A stretch of DNA of 64,000 nt from positions 837,001 through 901,000 of the forward strand of contig NZ_CP119566.1 in NCBI RefSeq assembly GCF_029277445.1, written 5' to 3'. This DNA comes from Pararhizobium qamdonense (GTDB taxonomy: Bacteria > Pseudomonadota > Alphaproteobacteria > Rhizobiales > Rhizobiaceae). Made by a program: the position numbers and the translations under genes. Positions 6,982 to 18,592 of this stretch are shown here, one piece after another (positions within the stretch are counted from its first letter, which is position 1; each line of letters opens with the position of its first letter). The notes under the pieces are model-generated. The model did not search any database, was not told where the DNA came from, and saw only the letters and a program-made list of their open reading frames with translations.

Positions 6982-8928
6982 TCAAGCCGCCTGGGTGCTG
7001 AGCGTCTTGGTGGCTGAAAACGTGTTTTGCCAGAGCTGGGTTGATAGGATGCCGACGAAGGCGGCATTGTCGCGATAGCCGGACGCCGGCTTGTCGCTGC
7101 ATTTTTCATAAAGCTTGGAAACGGCCTTCGGATTGAAAAGGCCGGTTTCGGCAATGCTGCGCTCGCTGAAGGCGTCGCGGACATAATCGCGGTCATTTTT
7201 GCCGACGAAGGACTGGCTGTCGGGCGCGCGGTAGGGCTGCTTGGTGCGGCGGCCGATCGTGTCCGGAAGGAGGTCCTTCGTCGCCTCGCGCAGAATGTGT
7301 TTTTCAACCAGCCCCTTGAGTTTCATTCCAGGCGGCAGGCGGGTGGCGAACTCAACGAGGCGATGGTCGAGGAATGGGAAACGGCCTTCGACGCCATGCG
7401 CCATGGCCATCCGGTCGCCCTGGCTCGACAGGATATAGCCCGGCAGCAGGAAACGGCTTTCCAGATATTGCGCCTGATGCAGCGGATGCCAGCGGGAAAA
7501 GTCCTGCGGAAGCCGCGACACGAGTTCTGCCGCCGCGTCGTAGCCCGAAAGTGTCTGGCGCAGGTCTGCGGAGAAGAACAGCTTGGCGGCAGCGGTGCCG
7601 CGCAGGCGTGGCCGGTGCGAGAAGAGCGGATCGTCCATCGGGTCGTCACCGGCGCCGAAGAAGGCGGCGAGATATTCGGCCGATTGCTGCTTCAGGCCGG
7701 GCAAATAGGCATAGAGCTTGCGAAACAGGTGCGGCCTGATCCGCGAACCGGGCTGGCGGGCGCAGAAACGGCGCACCCGGGCCTCCTTGAAGATATCATA
7801 GCCGGCAAAAACCTCGTCGGCGCCTTCCCCGGTCAGGACCACTTTCAGCCCCTTTTCGCGAACAAGACCGGACAGTTGATAGAGCGGCGCCGGTGCCGTG
7901 CGCAGGATCGGGCGTTCGGTGAAGCGGATCACGTCCGGAAAAGCGCTGGCAATGTCGCCTTCGCCGCAGGCAACCGCGTAATGATGTGTGCCGAGCGCGG
8001 TCGCCATCTGTTCTTGGAACATGCTCTCGTCATGTTCGGCGCTGCCGAAGGTGACTGAAAATGTCGAGAGGCCGCCGGGTGCCATGGGGGCTGCCAGCGC
8101 CGAGACGATCGAGGAATCAAGGCCGCCGGACAGATAGGAGCCAACGGGAACATCGGCTCGCATCCGGATGCGTGTCGCATCGGTCAAAAGATCGCGCAAT
8201 TCTTCGGCGGCGTCGCGCTCGTCTTTATAGGCGGCGGGCTCGCCAATATCCGGATATTGCAGCTGCCAATAGGGTCTGATCGACATGCCGCTTTTGCCGG
8301 CGATCAAAAGATGCGCGGGCTCGAGCTCGAAAATGTCGCGGAACGCGGTGCGCGGTGCGATCGGCGCCCAGAGCGTGAAGATCTGATCCAGCGCCAGCGG
8401 ATCCATCTCGGCCCGCACACCCGGCACTTCAAGCAGCGCTTTCACTTCCGAGGCGAAATAGAGGGTCTGTCCAACTGTCGTATAGAACAGCGGCCGCACG
8501 CCCATCCGGTCGCGGGCAATCACCATTCTTTCTCTGGACGCATCCCAGATCGCAAAGGCAAAATCACCATTGAACAGGGACAGGCAATCCAGCCCCATGC
8601 GCTCATAAAGGTGCAGGATAACTTCTGTGTCGCTGCCGGTGCGGAACACATGACCCTGCGCCTTCAGCGTTTCGCGCAACTCGACATAGTTGAAGATTTC
8701 GCCATTGAAGGCGATGGTGAGATCGCCGCTGGAATGGGTCATCGGCTGCTGGCCATCGCCCAGGCCGACGATCGACAGGCGGGCATGGCCAAGTCCGGCG
8801 GAAGGGGCGGTGAAGATGCCCTGCTCGTCCGGCCCCCGGTGCGCAATCGCAGCAACCATGCGCTGCAGCAGCGGCTGCGCATCATGGGGCGCGACGCCAT
8901 CTCCGAAGTATCCGCCAAATCCGCACAT
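6982..8928 (-). CDS. AsnB-type glutamine-hydrolysing amidotransferase
   Basis: 648 residues from the ATG at 8928. This start leaves Cys2 (MCGFGGYF) as the N-terminal nucleophile of the class II glutaminase; a start 12 codons upstream would bury it. The glutaminase domain (1 to about 200) has HRGPDEQG and FNGEIFNY. The synthetase domain has the PP-loop SGGLDSS near 260 and GEGADEVFAGY near 370. Asparagine synthetase B makes asparagine, but many longer homologues in sugar, lipopeptide and exosortase loci amidate other carboxylates. Being first of four genes with an ACP, a ligase and a NadE-like amidase argues for the specialised role. A CtrA-type box lies about 110 bp upstream. Confidence 0.85.
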   Translation of the reverse strand: MCGFGGYFGDGVAPHDAQPLLQRMVAAIAHRGPDEQGIFTAPSAGLGHARLSIVGLGDGQQPMTHSSGDLTIAFNGEIFNYVELRETLKAQGHVFRTGSDTEVILHLYERMGLDCLSLFNGDFAFAIWDASRERMVIARDRMGVRPLFYTTVGQTLYFASEVKALLEVPGVRAEMDPLALDQIFTLWAPIAPRTAFRDIFELEPAHLLIAGKSGMSIRPYWQLQYPDIGEPAAYKDERDAAEELRDLLTDATRIRMRADVPVGSYLSGGLDSSIVSALAAPMAPGGLSTFSVTFGSAEHDESMFQEQMATALGTHHYAVACGEGDIASAFPDVIRFTERPILRTAPAPLYQLSGLVREKGLKVVLTGEGADEVFAGYDIFKEARVRRFCARQPGSRIRPHLFRKLYAYLPGLKQQSAEYLAAFFGAGDDPMDDPLFSHRPRLRGTAAAKLFFSADLRQTLSGYDAAAELVSRLPQDFSRWHPLHQAQYLESRFLLPGYILSSQGDRMAMAHGVEGRFPFLDHRLVEFATRLPPGMKLKGLVEKHILREATKDLLPDTIGRRTKQPYRAPDSQSFVGKNDRDYVRDAFSERSIAETGLFNPKAVSKLYEKCSDKPASGYRDNAAFVGILSTQLWQNTFSATKTLSTQAA

Positions 8929-9303
8929 GCAGCAAAATCCCTGACTTGCTCTTGGAGATTGCATAATGCCTGAAAAGTACCCGCTATGTGTTAATCTGGA
9001 CCAGAATTCAGAAGCAAATTCCGATATTTGATCTCACAGTTAAGATATCTTTAAGAATAAATTCCGCCTTTTATTAAAGATTTAATCAATGGAAAGCTGG
9101 TGTTTTTTCCTATTCGGATACGGTTGGAGCTTCGAACTTATGCCCGTTCCAGGCGATATGGTTCGACGGATGTCTGACGCCGCTTTCCAATGTTTTGCAA
9201 TCTTGGGTGGATTTTTGCGAATCTCAGGAGGACCTTGGGCAGACGCTTCCTCGCGCCGGCATGCTTAACCAATCCTGAAGATGGTGCCGGCCGGTGCGGC
9301 CGC
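8929..9303. other. AT-rich intergenic region upstream of the asnB-like operon
   Basis: This stretch separates the asnB-like start from the small membrane protein gene, both on the minus strand. Its 8,980-9,090 part is AT-rich and carries the TTAA-N7-TTAA box listed separately. A 59-codon plus-strand frame at 9089-9268 has no visible ribosome site and is not protein-like. No other feature is seen. Confidence 0.5.
9040..9054. promoter_or_regulatory. Candidate CtrA box upstream of the asnB-like operon
   Basis: TTAA-GATATCT-TTAA fits exactly the TTAA-N7-TTAA consensus bound by the cell-cycle regulator CtrA in alphaproteobacteria. It lies 112 bp upstream of the asnB-like ATG. The core AAGATATCTT is also a perfect palindrome. 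Binding is inferred from the consensus only. Confidence 0.45.
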
Positions 9304-9555
9304 TCAATCGCGAGGTGGGTTTGTGCGTATCGCCGCTGTGGGATCGACAAGTACGAATTCGGGCTTGGACGCGCCGGCCATGACCTTCAGGATGAAAACC
9401 AGTGTCAGCAGTGGCCAGACGAGGCAGAAGATCAGGCCGGCGATGCGGTGGGCCGACCATTGGCCGCCCGCCCTCTCGCCCTCGATATAGGTGGGGATGA
9501 GATAGACGAGGGTGACAGCACCGTAGGCAAGCGCCGCAATCTGCAGATTCGTCAC
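9304..9555 (-). CDS. Small two-helix membrane protein, unknown function
   Basis: The frame can be extended upstream to 9627, but a GTG at 9555 is preceded by GGGGGAG at a good distance, so the product is taken as 83 residues starting (V/M)TNLQIAALAYG. Two hydrophobic segments are visible (about 3-20 and 38-62), separated by a charged stretch with IEGERAGGQWSAHR, and the tail is hydrophilic. No family is recognised. A CtrA-type box sits about 90 bp upstream, the same signal as for the neighbouring operon, which suggests shared cell-cycle control. Confidence 0.55.
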   Translation of the reverse strand: MTNLQIAALAYGAVTLVYLIPTYIEGERAGGQWSAHRIAGLIFCLVWPLLTLVFILKVMAGASKPEFVLVDPTAAIRTNPPRD

Positions 9556-9644
9556 AATCGCGCTCCCCCATTTATCTTCGCACACTGTTCTGTCCTGCAA
9601 TTTGCGCTGAAGCCGCAGAGAAGTCACGGCTATAAGTGGTAAAA

Positions 9645-9659
9645 TTAACGATTTCTTAA
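9645..9659. promoter_or_regulatory. Candidate CtrA box upstream of the small membrane protein gene
   Basis: TTAA-CGATTTC-TTAA, followed by C, fits the TTAA-N7-TTAA(C) CtrA consensus exactly. It is 90 bp upstream of the GTG at 9555 and 605 bp from a second perfect match at 9040-9054. Inferred from sequence only. Confidence 0.45.
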
Positions 9660-9793
9660 CTTAAGGTAAATTTGCATTGCCTCCAGCGGTGGGCGTTTGA
9701 TCCTGGGATGTAGGCAATTCGGAGGTTTAGCGCCTGTGAGGCGGCGCGTGGCGCTGAAGAGTGCCGAATAGGATTTTTCCGGAGGAAATGACG

Positions 9794-9913
9794 ATGGTGG
9801 CAAGGGCAGACCATCAGCTAGAAACCAGGAAGACGTCGTTTTTCGCACCCGCTCCTGTGCCGCTGGTTGCAAAACATCTGCTGTTGCGGGCGGATCAAAA
9901 TGATGAAACCTAG
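9794..9913 (+). CDS. Possible small protein (39 aa)
   Basis: A short plus-strand frame, MVARADHQLETRKTSF..., ends with TAG at 9911-9913. GGAGG at 9781-9785 lies 8 bases before the ATG at 9794; an in-frame ATG at 9788 is too close to the ribosome site. The product is hydrophilic and basic, with no recognised family. The ribosome site is the only support. It could instead be the leader of an unrecognised transcript. Confidence 0.3.
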   Translation: MVARADHQLETRKTSFFAPAPVPLVAKHLLLRADQNDET

Positions 9914-10176
9914 AATCAATTAATGGTTGTATTTTCAATGTAGGTTGACCCAGTCGTCAGATTGCGTTGGCCGATACTGTGCGGCCTTTCAGTAAAAGGC
10001 ATCCGGTTTTTCCGATGCGCCCATGTGAAAATATCAATATAATCAAATTGATATGCCGCCGTTGAACCCAGAAATTTAGCATTGATCGCACTGATATTTA
10101 GAATTATATATGATCAAAAATTGCGCCAATTCTTAATCATTATTTTAGGTATTATACCAATAGTTGCATTGTGCAT

Positions 10177-10196
10177 TCGAACTTTTGAATGTTCGA
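10177..10196. repeat. Inverted repeat TCGAAC-N8-GTTCGA
   Basis: Two perfect 6-bp arms separated by 8 bases, about 230 bp upstream of the chemoreceptor start in an AT-rich stretch. It may be an operator or a hairpin. It is not the GTTC-N7-GTTC direct repeat of alphaproteobacterial LexA. Confidence 0.3.
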
Positions 10197-10422
10197 GCAT
10201 GATGCTGGATGCACAAGCCGGGAAGACCGGCATGGCCTTTTTCCAAAAAACCTGACCGGCTCGCCCACGTCCTTTCGGATGAGCGGCGCTCGCCAGAGCC
10301 AGGCTCCATGGTCAAGACAGATACGGACGTAAAACGTGACATCAGCGGCCCGGACCGGCCGGTGCGTGCGCCTATTGTTGCGCCGAAATGGCGCATGAAA
10401 CATTGCCTGAAGGAGGCGTTGT

Positions 10423-12210
10423 ATGAGCAGGCTTTTTCCGCGTTTTGGCGGTGACACCGCAGCTATTCTGGCTGCGATGCACAAGTCGCAGGCGATCATC
10501 GAATTCGACCTCAGCGGCAATATCCTCAACGCCAATGCCAATTTCTGCGCGGCGCTGGGCTATGAGCTGCCGGAGATCAAGGGCAAGCATCACCGGATTT
10601 TCGTTGAACCGGCGGAGGCCAACAGCGTCGAATACCGGGAGTTCTGGGCCCGGCTCGGCCGCGGCGAATTCGACCGGCAACAGTATAAGCGCTTCACCAA
10701 GAGCGGGCGGGAAATCTGGATCGAGGCCTCCTACAATCCGGTGTTGCGCGGCGGCAAGCCCTACAAGGTGGTGAAGTTTGCAACCGATATCACGGTGGTC
10801 CGGCAGAAAGCCATGGAGGACGCCGGAAAGCTGAATGCAGTCTCGCGTTCGCAGGCGGTGATCGAATTCACCCCCACAGGTGAGATTCTCACCGCCAACG
10901 AGAATTTCTGCGGGGCGCTGGGGTACCAGCTGCAGGAAATTCAGGGGCGGCATCACCGGATGTTCTGCGATCCGGCTTATGTGCAGACGGAGGAATACCG
11001 GCGGTTCTGGGAGCGGCTCGGACGTGGTGAGTTCACCGCCAATGAATTCCTGCGCTTCGGCAAGGGCGGCAAGGAGATCTGGATCCAGGCGGCCTATAAT
11101 CCGATCATCGATGACAAGGGAAAGGTCTGCAAGGTCGTCAAGTTTGCAACGGATGTGACGGAGCGCATGGGCGCTGTCGGCACACTGGCAAAGGCCCTGA
11201 AGGGTCTGTCGGATGGCGATCTCACCCAGAATCTCGACAAGCCCTTTGTGCCGACCATGGAAAAGGTGCGCCACGATTTCAATGATGCGGTGGAAAAGCT
11301 GCGGCTGGCCATGCACTCGGTCGGCACCAATGCCGAGGCGATTGCCGCCGGCTCGACGGAAATCCGGTCTGCTGCCGATGACCTGTCGAAGCGCACCGAA
11401 CAGCAGGCGGCATCCGTCGAGGAAACCGCTGCAGCGCTGGAACAGATCACCACGACCGTCGCCGATTCCAGCCGTAGGGCAGAGGAGGCCGGCCATCTGG
11501 TGGCCGCCACACGCGACAATGCCGAGCGCTCCGGAGCGGTGGTGCGCAATGCCATCACGGCCATGGGGCAGATCGAAAACTCGTCGCGCGAAATTTCCAA
11601 CATCATCGGCGTCATCGACGATATCGCCTTCCAGACCAATCTCCTGGCGCTGAACGCCGGCGTGGAGGCGGCGCGCGCGGGGGATGCCGGCAAGGGTTTT
11701 GCCGTCGTTGCCCAGGAAGTGCGTGAACTGGCGCAGCGTTCCGCTAAGGCGGCCAAGGAGATCAAGGCGCTGATCAATACATCCGGCGAGCAGGTCAAGA
11801 GCGGCGTCTCGCTGGTCGGGCAGACCGGCAAGGCGCTGGAAGAGATCGTCAAGCAAGTTCAGGAGATCAACAGCAACGTTGTCGCCATCGTGGAAGGCGC
11901 ACGAGAGCAGGCGACGGGTCTGAAAGAGATCAACCATGCGGTCAATGCCATGGATCAGGGCACGCAGCAAAATGCAGCCATGGTGGAACAGTCCACTGCG
12001 GCGAGCCATGGTCTTGCACGCGAAGCCGAGGCGCTGTTCCAGTTGCTCAGCCAGTTCCGCGTCGGGCAGCAGGCGAGCGGTGCCCGGCCGGTGGATGCGG
12101 GACATCATCATAGGCCGGTCGCGTCGCCGGCGCGCAGGATGGCAGGACAGGTGATCCGGGCCTTTTCCGGCAGCGCTGCCGCAGCACAGGATAATTGGGA
12201 AGAGTTTTAA
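10423..12210 (+). CDS. Soluble methyl-accepting chemotaxis protein with two PAS domains
   Basis: 595 residues with no membrane segment. Two tandem PAS domains (about 14-125 and 135-250) share repeated wording: [26 protein letters not shown] and [18 protein letters not shown]. The methyl-accepting signalling domain covers about 290-545, including the hairpin-tip region [21 protein letters not shown]. The last five residues, NWEEF, are the CheR/CheB-tethering pentapeptide of high-abundance receptors. Ribosome site AAGGAGG precedes the ATG. Such cytoplasmic receptors sense redox or metabolic state via PAS-bound cofactors and join the polar arrays. A ligand cannot be inferred; the PAS domains resemble those of Aer/BdlA-type receptors. 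Confidence 0.9.
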   Translation: MSRLFPRFGGDTAAILAAMHKSQAIIEFDLSGNILNANANFCAALGYELPEIKGKHHRIFVEPAEANSVEYREFWARLGRGEFDRQQYKRFTKSGREIWIEASYNPVLRGGKPYKVVKFATDITVVRQKAMEDAGKLNAVSRSQAVIEFTPTGEILTANENFCGALGYQLQEIQGRHHRMFCDPAYVQTEEYRRFWERLGRGEFTANEFLRFGKGGKEIWIQAAYNPIIDDKGKVCKVVKFATDVTERMGAVGTLAKALKGLSDGDLTQNLDKPFVPTMEKVRHDFNDAVEKLRLAMHSVGTNAEAIAAGSTEIRSAADDLSKRTEQQAASVEETAAALEQITTTVADSSRRAEEAGHLVAATRDNAERSGAVVRNAITAMGQIENSSREISNIIGVIDDIAFQTNLLALNAGVEAARAGDAGKGFAVVAQEVRELAQRSAKAAKEIKALINTSGEQVKSGVSLVGQTGKALEEIVKQVQEINSNVVAIVEGAREQATGLKEINHAVNAMDQGTQQNAAMVEQSTAASHGLAREAEALFQLLSQFRVGQQASGARPVDAGHHHRPVASPARRMAGQVIRAFSGSAAAAQDNWEEF

Positions 12211-12233
12211 GCCGTCCGATACCGGATGAAATG

Positions 12234-12265
12234 AAAACGGCGCCGCTGGTTGCGGCGCCGTTTTT
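12234..12265 (+). terminator. Rho-independent terminator between the chemoreceptor and RND genes
   Basis: Nine-base-pair G+C-rich stem CGGCGCCGC / GCGGCGCCG with a 5-base loop, flanked by AAAA and TTTTT, so it can work in both directions. It serves the convergent chemoreceptor (plus) and efflux (minus) genes. Confidence 0.85.
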
Positions 12266-12295
12266 GCGTTGTTTGGACCGGTATGCCTGAGCCGT

Positions 12296-15526
<3,231 letters not shown>

Positions 15527-15566
15527 TGGCGTGATCCGCCCTTGTGCTGAGATGCCGGAAAAAGGC

Positions 15567-16787
15567 TTAGTTGGTTATCGAGGCTTGCTGCTGGGGATCG
15601 GCTTCCGGTTTCATGGAAACCATTTCCGGGGCCACCAGCGCGCCGGGACGGATGCGCTGCAGGCCGTTGACGACGATGCGTTCCTCAGCTTTCAGGCCGG
15701 CCGTCACCACCCGCAGGCCATCGGATTTCATGCCGACGGTGATTTCGCGGTATTCGGTGGTGTTGTCCGGCTTGACGACCATGACGTATTTCTTGTTCTG
15801 GTCGGTGCCGATGGCGCGTTCATGCACCAGGACTGCGTCCTCGGACTTGGCCTGGCCCATGCTCAGCCGGGCAAACTGACCCGGCATCAAGGCGCCATTG
15901 GCATTGTCGAACACGGCGCGCACACGGATCGTGCCGCTCTGCGGATCGACGCTGTTATCCACCAGCTGGAGCTTGCCGCTGACATCAGAGGAGCCTGCAA
16001 CATCCATGCGCACCGGCACGCGGTCGATGAAGTTGCGGGCGTTGACGCCTTCCGGCAGCTCGGCAAGGATGCTGGACACGATCCGCTCATCGGCTTCGAA
16101 GCTTGCATAGATCGGGCTCAGCGACACCAGCCGGGTCAGGATCGGCGAGGACGGGCCGGCGGCGATCAGGTTGCCGGCGGTGATCTCGATCTTGCCGACG
16201 CGGCCGGTGATCGGAGCGCGGATCTCGGTATATCCGAGATTGAGCGCTGCCGATTGCAGCACGGCGCGGGCAGCACCCACATCCGCTTCGGCACTGGCCA
16301 GACCGTTCATGCGCTGATCAACCTCGCTCTGCGATACCGCATTGGAGGCCAGCAATTGCTTGCCACGCTTCAGTTCGACGCGCGCCAGGGAGGCGCGGGC
16401 TTCGGCTGCGGTGACGCTCGCTTGCGCGCGGGCAACCTCGGCCTGGTAGGGGGCTGGATCGATCGTGACGAGCAGGTCGCCCTTATTGACGATCGCGCCT
16501 TCCTGGAAATGCACCGACTGGATGGCGCCTGCAACGCGCGAGCGCAGCTCGACATGATCGACGGCTTCGAGGCGGCCGGAGAATTCGCTCCACTGCGTGA
16601 CGGACTTTGCCTCGACGACTGCGACGGAGACAGGGATGGCAGGCGGCGCTGCGGTCGAGGCATCGGCCGCGTTGCCGCTGCCGGCCGGGCTTCCCAGCAG
16701 GTCGAAATAGATCGTCGGCGAAATGGTGGCGACGGCCAGCACGAGGCCGGTGGTGATGAGCTTGGTTTTGAAACTTCCGAATGACAT
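15567..16787 (-). CDS. RND efflux periplasmic adaptor (membrane fusion protein)
   Basis: 406 residues from the ATG at 16787 (MSFGSFKTKLITTGLVL); an upstream start would put a hydrophilic leader before the N-terminal membrane anchor. It has the typical AcrA/MexA order: barrel-sandwich lipoyl half-motifs around 45-85 (RVAGAIQSVHFQEG), a coiled-coil hairpin (90-150), the second lipoyl half (YTEIRAPITGRVGKI), then beta-barrel and membrane-proximal domains. It links the inner-membrane pump to an outer-membrane channel. First gene of the efflux operon, divergent from the TetR gene, with two TACCG-N2-CGGTA operators in the gap. Confidence 0.95.
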   Translation of the reverse strand: MSFGSFKTKLITTGLVLAVATISPTIYFDLLGSPAGSGNAADASTAAPPAIPVSVAVVEAKSVTQWSEFSGRLEAVDHVELRSRVAGAIQSVHFQEGAIVNKGDLLVTIDPAPYQAEVARAQASVTAAEARASLARVELKRGKQLLASNAVSQSEVDQRMNGLASAEADVGAARAVLQSAALNLGYTEIRAPITGRVGKIEITAGNLIAAGPSSPILTRLVSLSPIYASFEADERIVSSILAELPEGVNARNFIDRVPVRMDVAGSSDVSGKLQLVDNSVDPQSGTIRVRAVFDNANGALMPGQFARLSMGQAKSEDAVLVHERAIGTDQNKKYVMVVKPDNTTEYREITVGMKSDGLRVVTAGLKAEERIVVNGLQRIRPGALVAPEMVSMKPEADPQQQASITN

Positions 16788-16881
16788 GGCGGCTATCCTG
16801 AATTTCTGCCCCGGAGTGTGGGCTGCCTGTGGTCCATCGTGGGAGGCGAAGGATTTGGGCAAGGGTTGCATTGACGTTCAA

Positions 16882-16895
16882 TACCGTTCGGTATA
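16882..16895. promoter_or_regulatory. TetR operator 1 (palindrome) upstream of the adaptor gene
   Basis: ATACCGTTCGGTAT has perfect ATACCG/CGGTAT arms around a TT centre. It lies about 95 bp upstream of the adaptor ATG and is repeated almost exactly at 16936-16947, as expected for a local TetR-family repressor. Confidence 0.75.
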
Positions 16896-16935
16896 GAAAT
16901 AGGTTCTGAAACCGATCACTGTCAATCGAATTATG

Positions 16936-16947
16936 TACCGATCGGTA
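16936..16947. promoter_or_regulatory. TetR operator 2 (palindrome) upstream of the tetR gene
   Basis: TACCGATCGGTA is a perfect 12-bp palindrome 28 bp upstream of the tetR ATG. It shares TACCG-N2-CGGTA with operator 1, 54 bp away, giving one site for each divergent promoter. Confidence 0.75.
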
Positions 16948-16974
16948 TAAAAAAATTCGGGAGGGCCCCACCCC

Positions 16975-17574
16975 ATGGGACGGCCAAGAGAGTTTGATGT
17001 CGATGATGCCTTGGAAACGGCGATGGAGCTGTTCTGGCGAAAGGGCTACGAAGGCACGTCTCTCACCGACCTGACGGAAGGCATGGGCATTACCAAGCCG
17101 AGCCTCTACGGTGTCTTCGGCAATAAGGAAGGTCTTTTTCTCAAGGCGTTGGAGCGTTACGAGCGCACCAAGATGAATTTCTTCCACGAAGCCCTGAAGG
17201 AACCGAAGGCGCGCGATGTCGCCTGGAAAATCCTGAGAGGCTTTGCCGATTCACAGACCGCCGAAACCGGTCCGAGCGGCTGTCTCGGCATCAATGGCGC
17301 GCTCGCCTGCAGCGAGGCGGCCGCCGAAATCCAGAAATGCCTGATCGAAAACCGTCAGCGCGGCGAGCGCGATCTCGGCCGGCGGTTCGAGCGTGCGCTG
17401 AAAGAGGGCGATCTGCCCGCCGGGCACGAGCCCTATGACCTCGCCCGCTATATCATGACGATTTCGCAGGGGACCGCCATCCAGGCAGCATCCGGCGCCG
17501 ACCGTCAGGCGCTCTACCGTGTCATCGATATGGCCTTGCAGTTCTGGCCCGAAACGGTCGCGGCTGAGAGCTGA
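16975..17574 (+). CDS. TetR/AcrR-family repressor of the divergent efflux operon
   Basis: 199 residues. The N-terminal helix-turn-helix lies around residues 25-47 (GTSLTDLTEGMGITKPSLYGVFGNKEGLF) and the rest is an all-helical ligand/dimer domain, with a GPSGCLGINGALACSE segment as in the AcrR/YcdC-like group. Divergent transcription from the RND operon and two matching palindromes between the two starts support direct repression of both units. The ATG at 16975 follows GGGAGGGCC, a usable ribosome site. Confidence 0.9.
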   Translation: MGRPREFDVDDALETAMELFWRKGYEGTSLTDLTEGMGITKPSLYGVFGNKEGLFLKALERYERTKMNFFHEALKEPKARDVAWKILRGFADSQTAETGPSGCLGINGALACSEAAAEIQKCLIENRQRGERDLGRRFERALKEGDLPAGHEPYDLARYIMTISQGTAIQAASGADRQALYRVIDMALQFWPETVAAES

Positions 17575-17628
17575 ATCAAAAGCTTACCGAGTTCCATATA
17601 CAACTTTGCCAGTGTTGTGCCGGCGCGA

Positions 17629-18396
17629 TCACTCGTCGGTCATCTTTCCACTGCGCGATTCCAGCCGGTAGCGGTTGCCGGGATAGACCAGCCGGGCAAA
17701 GGAAACGACGCGTTTGGACGACCATGTGCGCCGCCGGATGAGCAGGCAGGGCTCTGTGCGCAGGATCACCAGAAGCTTGCATTCCCATGGCTGCGGCATG
17801 GCCGCTTCGACGATATGTTCGGAGCCGCTCAAAGGTGCTTCCGCCGTCAGATAGGCGTTCGGTGTCTGCACTGTAAAATCTTGCTCCAGGTAGCCGGGCG
17901 CTGCTTCCGGGTTGACGAAGCGGTCTTCGATCTGGACGGGAACGCCGTTTTCGCTGTGCACGATCAGCGAGTGAAACACGGGCGCGCCAATCGGTAACCC
18001 AAGCGCATCGGCAACGTCGGGTGCCGCTGTTTCCTGCGCCAGAACGACGACCGTGGCCTGGTGCGTATGGCCCCGCTCATCGATCTCCTCGGCGATGTTG
18101 CGCACTTCGAACAGTTCGGAATAGCCTTTGCGCTCGGCAACGAAGGAGCCGACGCCCTGGATGCGCACAAGTTCGCCTTCGCTTGCCAATTCCCGCAGCG
18201 CCCGGTTGGCCGTCATCTTGCTGACGCCCAGTTCCGCCACCAGTTCGTTTTCCGATGGGACCCGGTGTTTCGGCGGCCATTCGCCGCTCTGGATCCGGTC
18301 CAGGATCATCTGCTTGACGCCGGCATAAAGCGGCGATCCGTCATTGTCGCTGGTCACCCATTTTAACGGAGCGTTCTGGTCGTTGCTTCGTTTCAT
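17629..18396 (-). CDS. hutC-like: GntR/HutC-family transcriptional regulator (first of two)
   Basis: 255 residues. An N-terminal winged helix lies at about 20-85 (VPSENELVAELGVSKMTANRALREL), followed by the UTRA effector domain of the HutC subfamily. HutC repressors of histidine utilisation answer to urocanate. This gene is divergent from an amino-acid ABC importer and from the MIO-less lyase island, not from the main hut operon, which has its own HutC at 32968-33738. A 14-bp palindrome, ATATGGTACCATAT, lies between the two divergent starts. The two HutC proteins have different candidate operators, so they may answer to different ligands. Confidence 0.85.
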   Translation of the reverse strand: MKRSNDQNAPLKWVTSDNDGSPLYAGVKQMILDRIQSGEWPPKHRVPSENELVAELGVSKMTANRALRELASEGELVRIQGVGSFVAERKGYSELFEVRNIAEEIDERGHTHQATVVVLAQETAAPDVADALGLPIGAPVFHSLIVHSENGVPVQIEDRFVNPEAAPGYLEQDFTVQTPNAYLTAEAPLSGSEHIVEAAMPQPWECKLLVILRTEPCLLIRRRTWSSKRVVSFARLVYPGNRYRLESRSGKMTDE

Positions 18397-18468
18397 ATGC
18401 TTATTCCTTGGGCGGAATTAATTTTGCATTCAAATGCGGCCGCCCACTTGCATACCATAAAAATTAGC

Positions 18469-18482
18469 ATATGGTACCATAT
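18469..18482. promoter_or_regulatory. Candidate operator of the first HutC-like repressor
   Basis: ATATGGTACCATAT is a perfect 14-bp palindrome, 73 bp upstream of the regulator start and 111 bp upstream of the binding-protein start. A degenerate half copy (CATACCATA) is just to its left near 18451-18459. Confidence 0.65.
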
Positions 18483-18592
18483 ACAACGTGGATGTTTAGG
18501 GGCATTTTTCGCGTCTAGATTTCCATCAGTTATGTGTAAGCCGGCGCAGATCGGCGGACGTCGTTGAAGATAAACCTCAGAGGAACGTGAAC

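Larger units (their letters stand above)
9660..10422. other. AT-rich intergenic region before the chemoreceptor gene
   Basis: About 760 bp. It may hold one small ORF (9794-9913, listed separately) with a strong GGAGG. The part from 9,940 to 10,190 is strikingly AT-rich for this genome and has no protein-like frame; it may hold promoters or a small RNA. An inverted repeat TCGAAC-N8-GTTCGA is at 10177-10196. A 97-codon minus frame at 9645-9938 is of low complexity and is not accepted. Confidence 0.4.

Noticed and set aside
9089..9268. 59-codon plus-strand frame in the gap upstream of asnB-like
   Set aside because: No ribosome site before the ATG and no protein-like pattern.
9645..9938. 97-codon minus-strand frame
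   Set aside because: Pro/Arg/Ser-rich low-complexity translation, no ribosome site, overlaps a CtrA-type box and an opposing small ORF with a better ribosome site.
10177..10196. LexA (SOS) box
   Set aside because: The arms are inverted (GAAC ... GTTC, 8 apart), not the GTTC-N7-GTTC direct repeat of alphaproteobacterial LexA.
10372..12111. Minus-strand frame of 579 codons
   Set aside because: Antisense to the chemoreceptor, whose domains are unmistakable.
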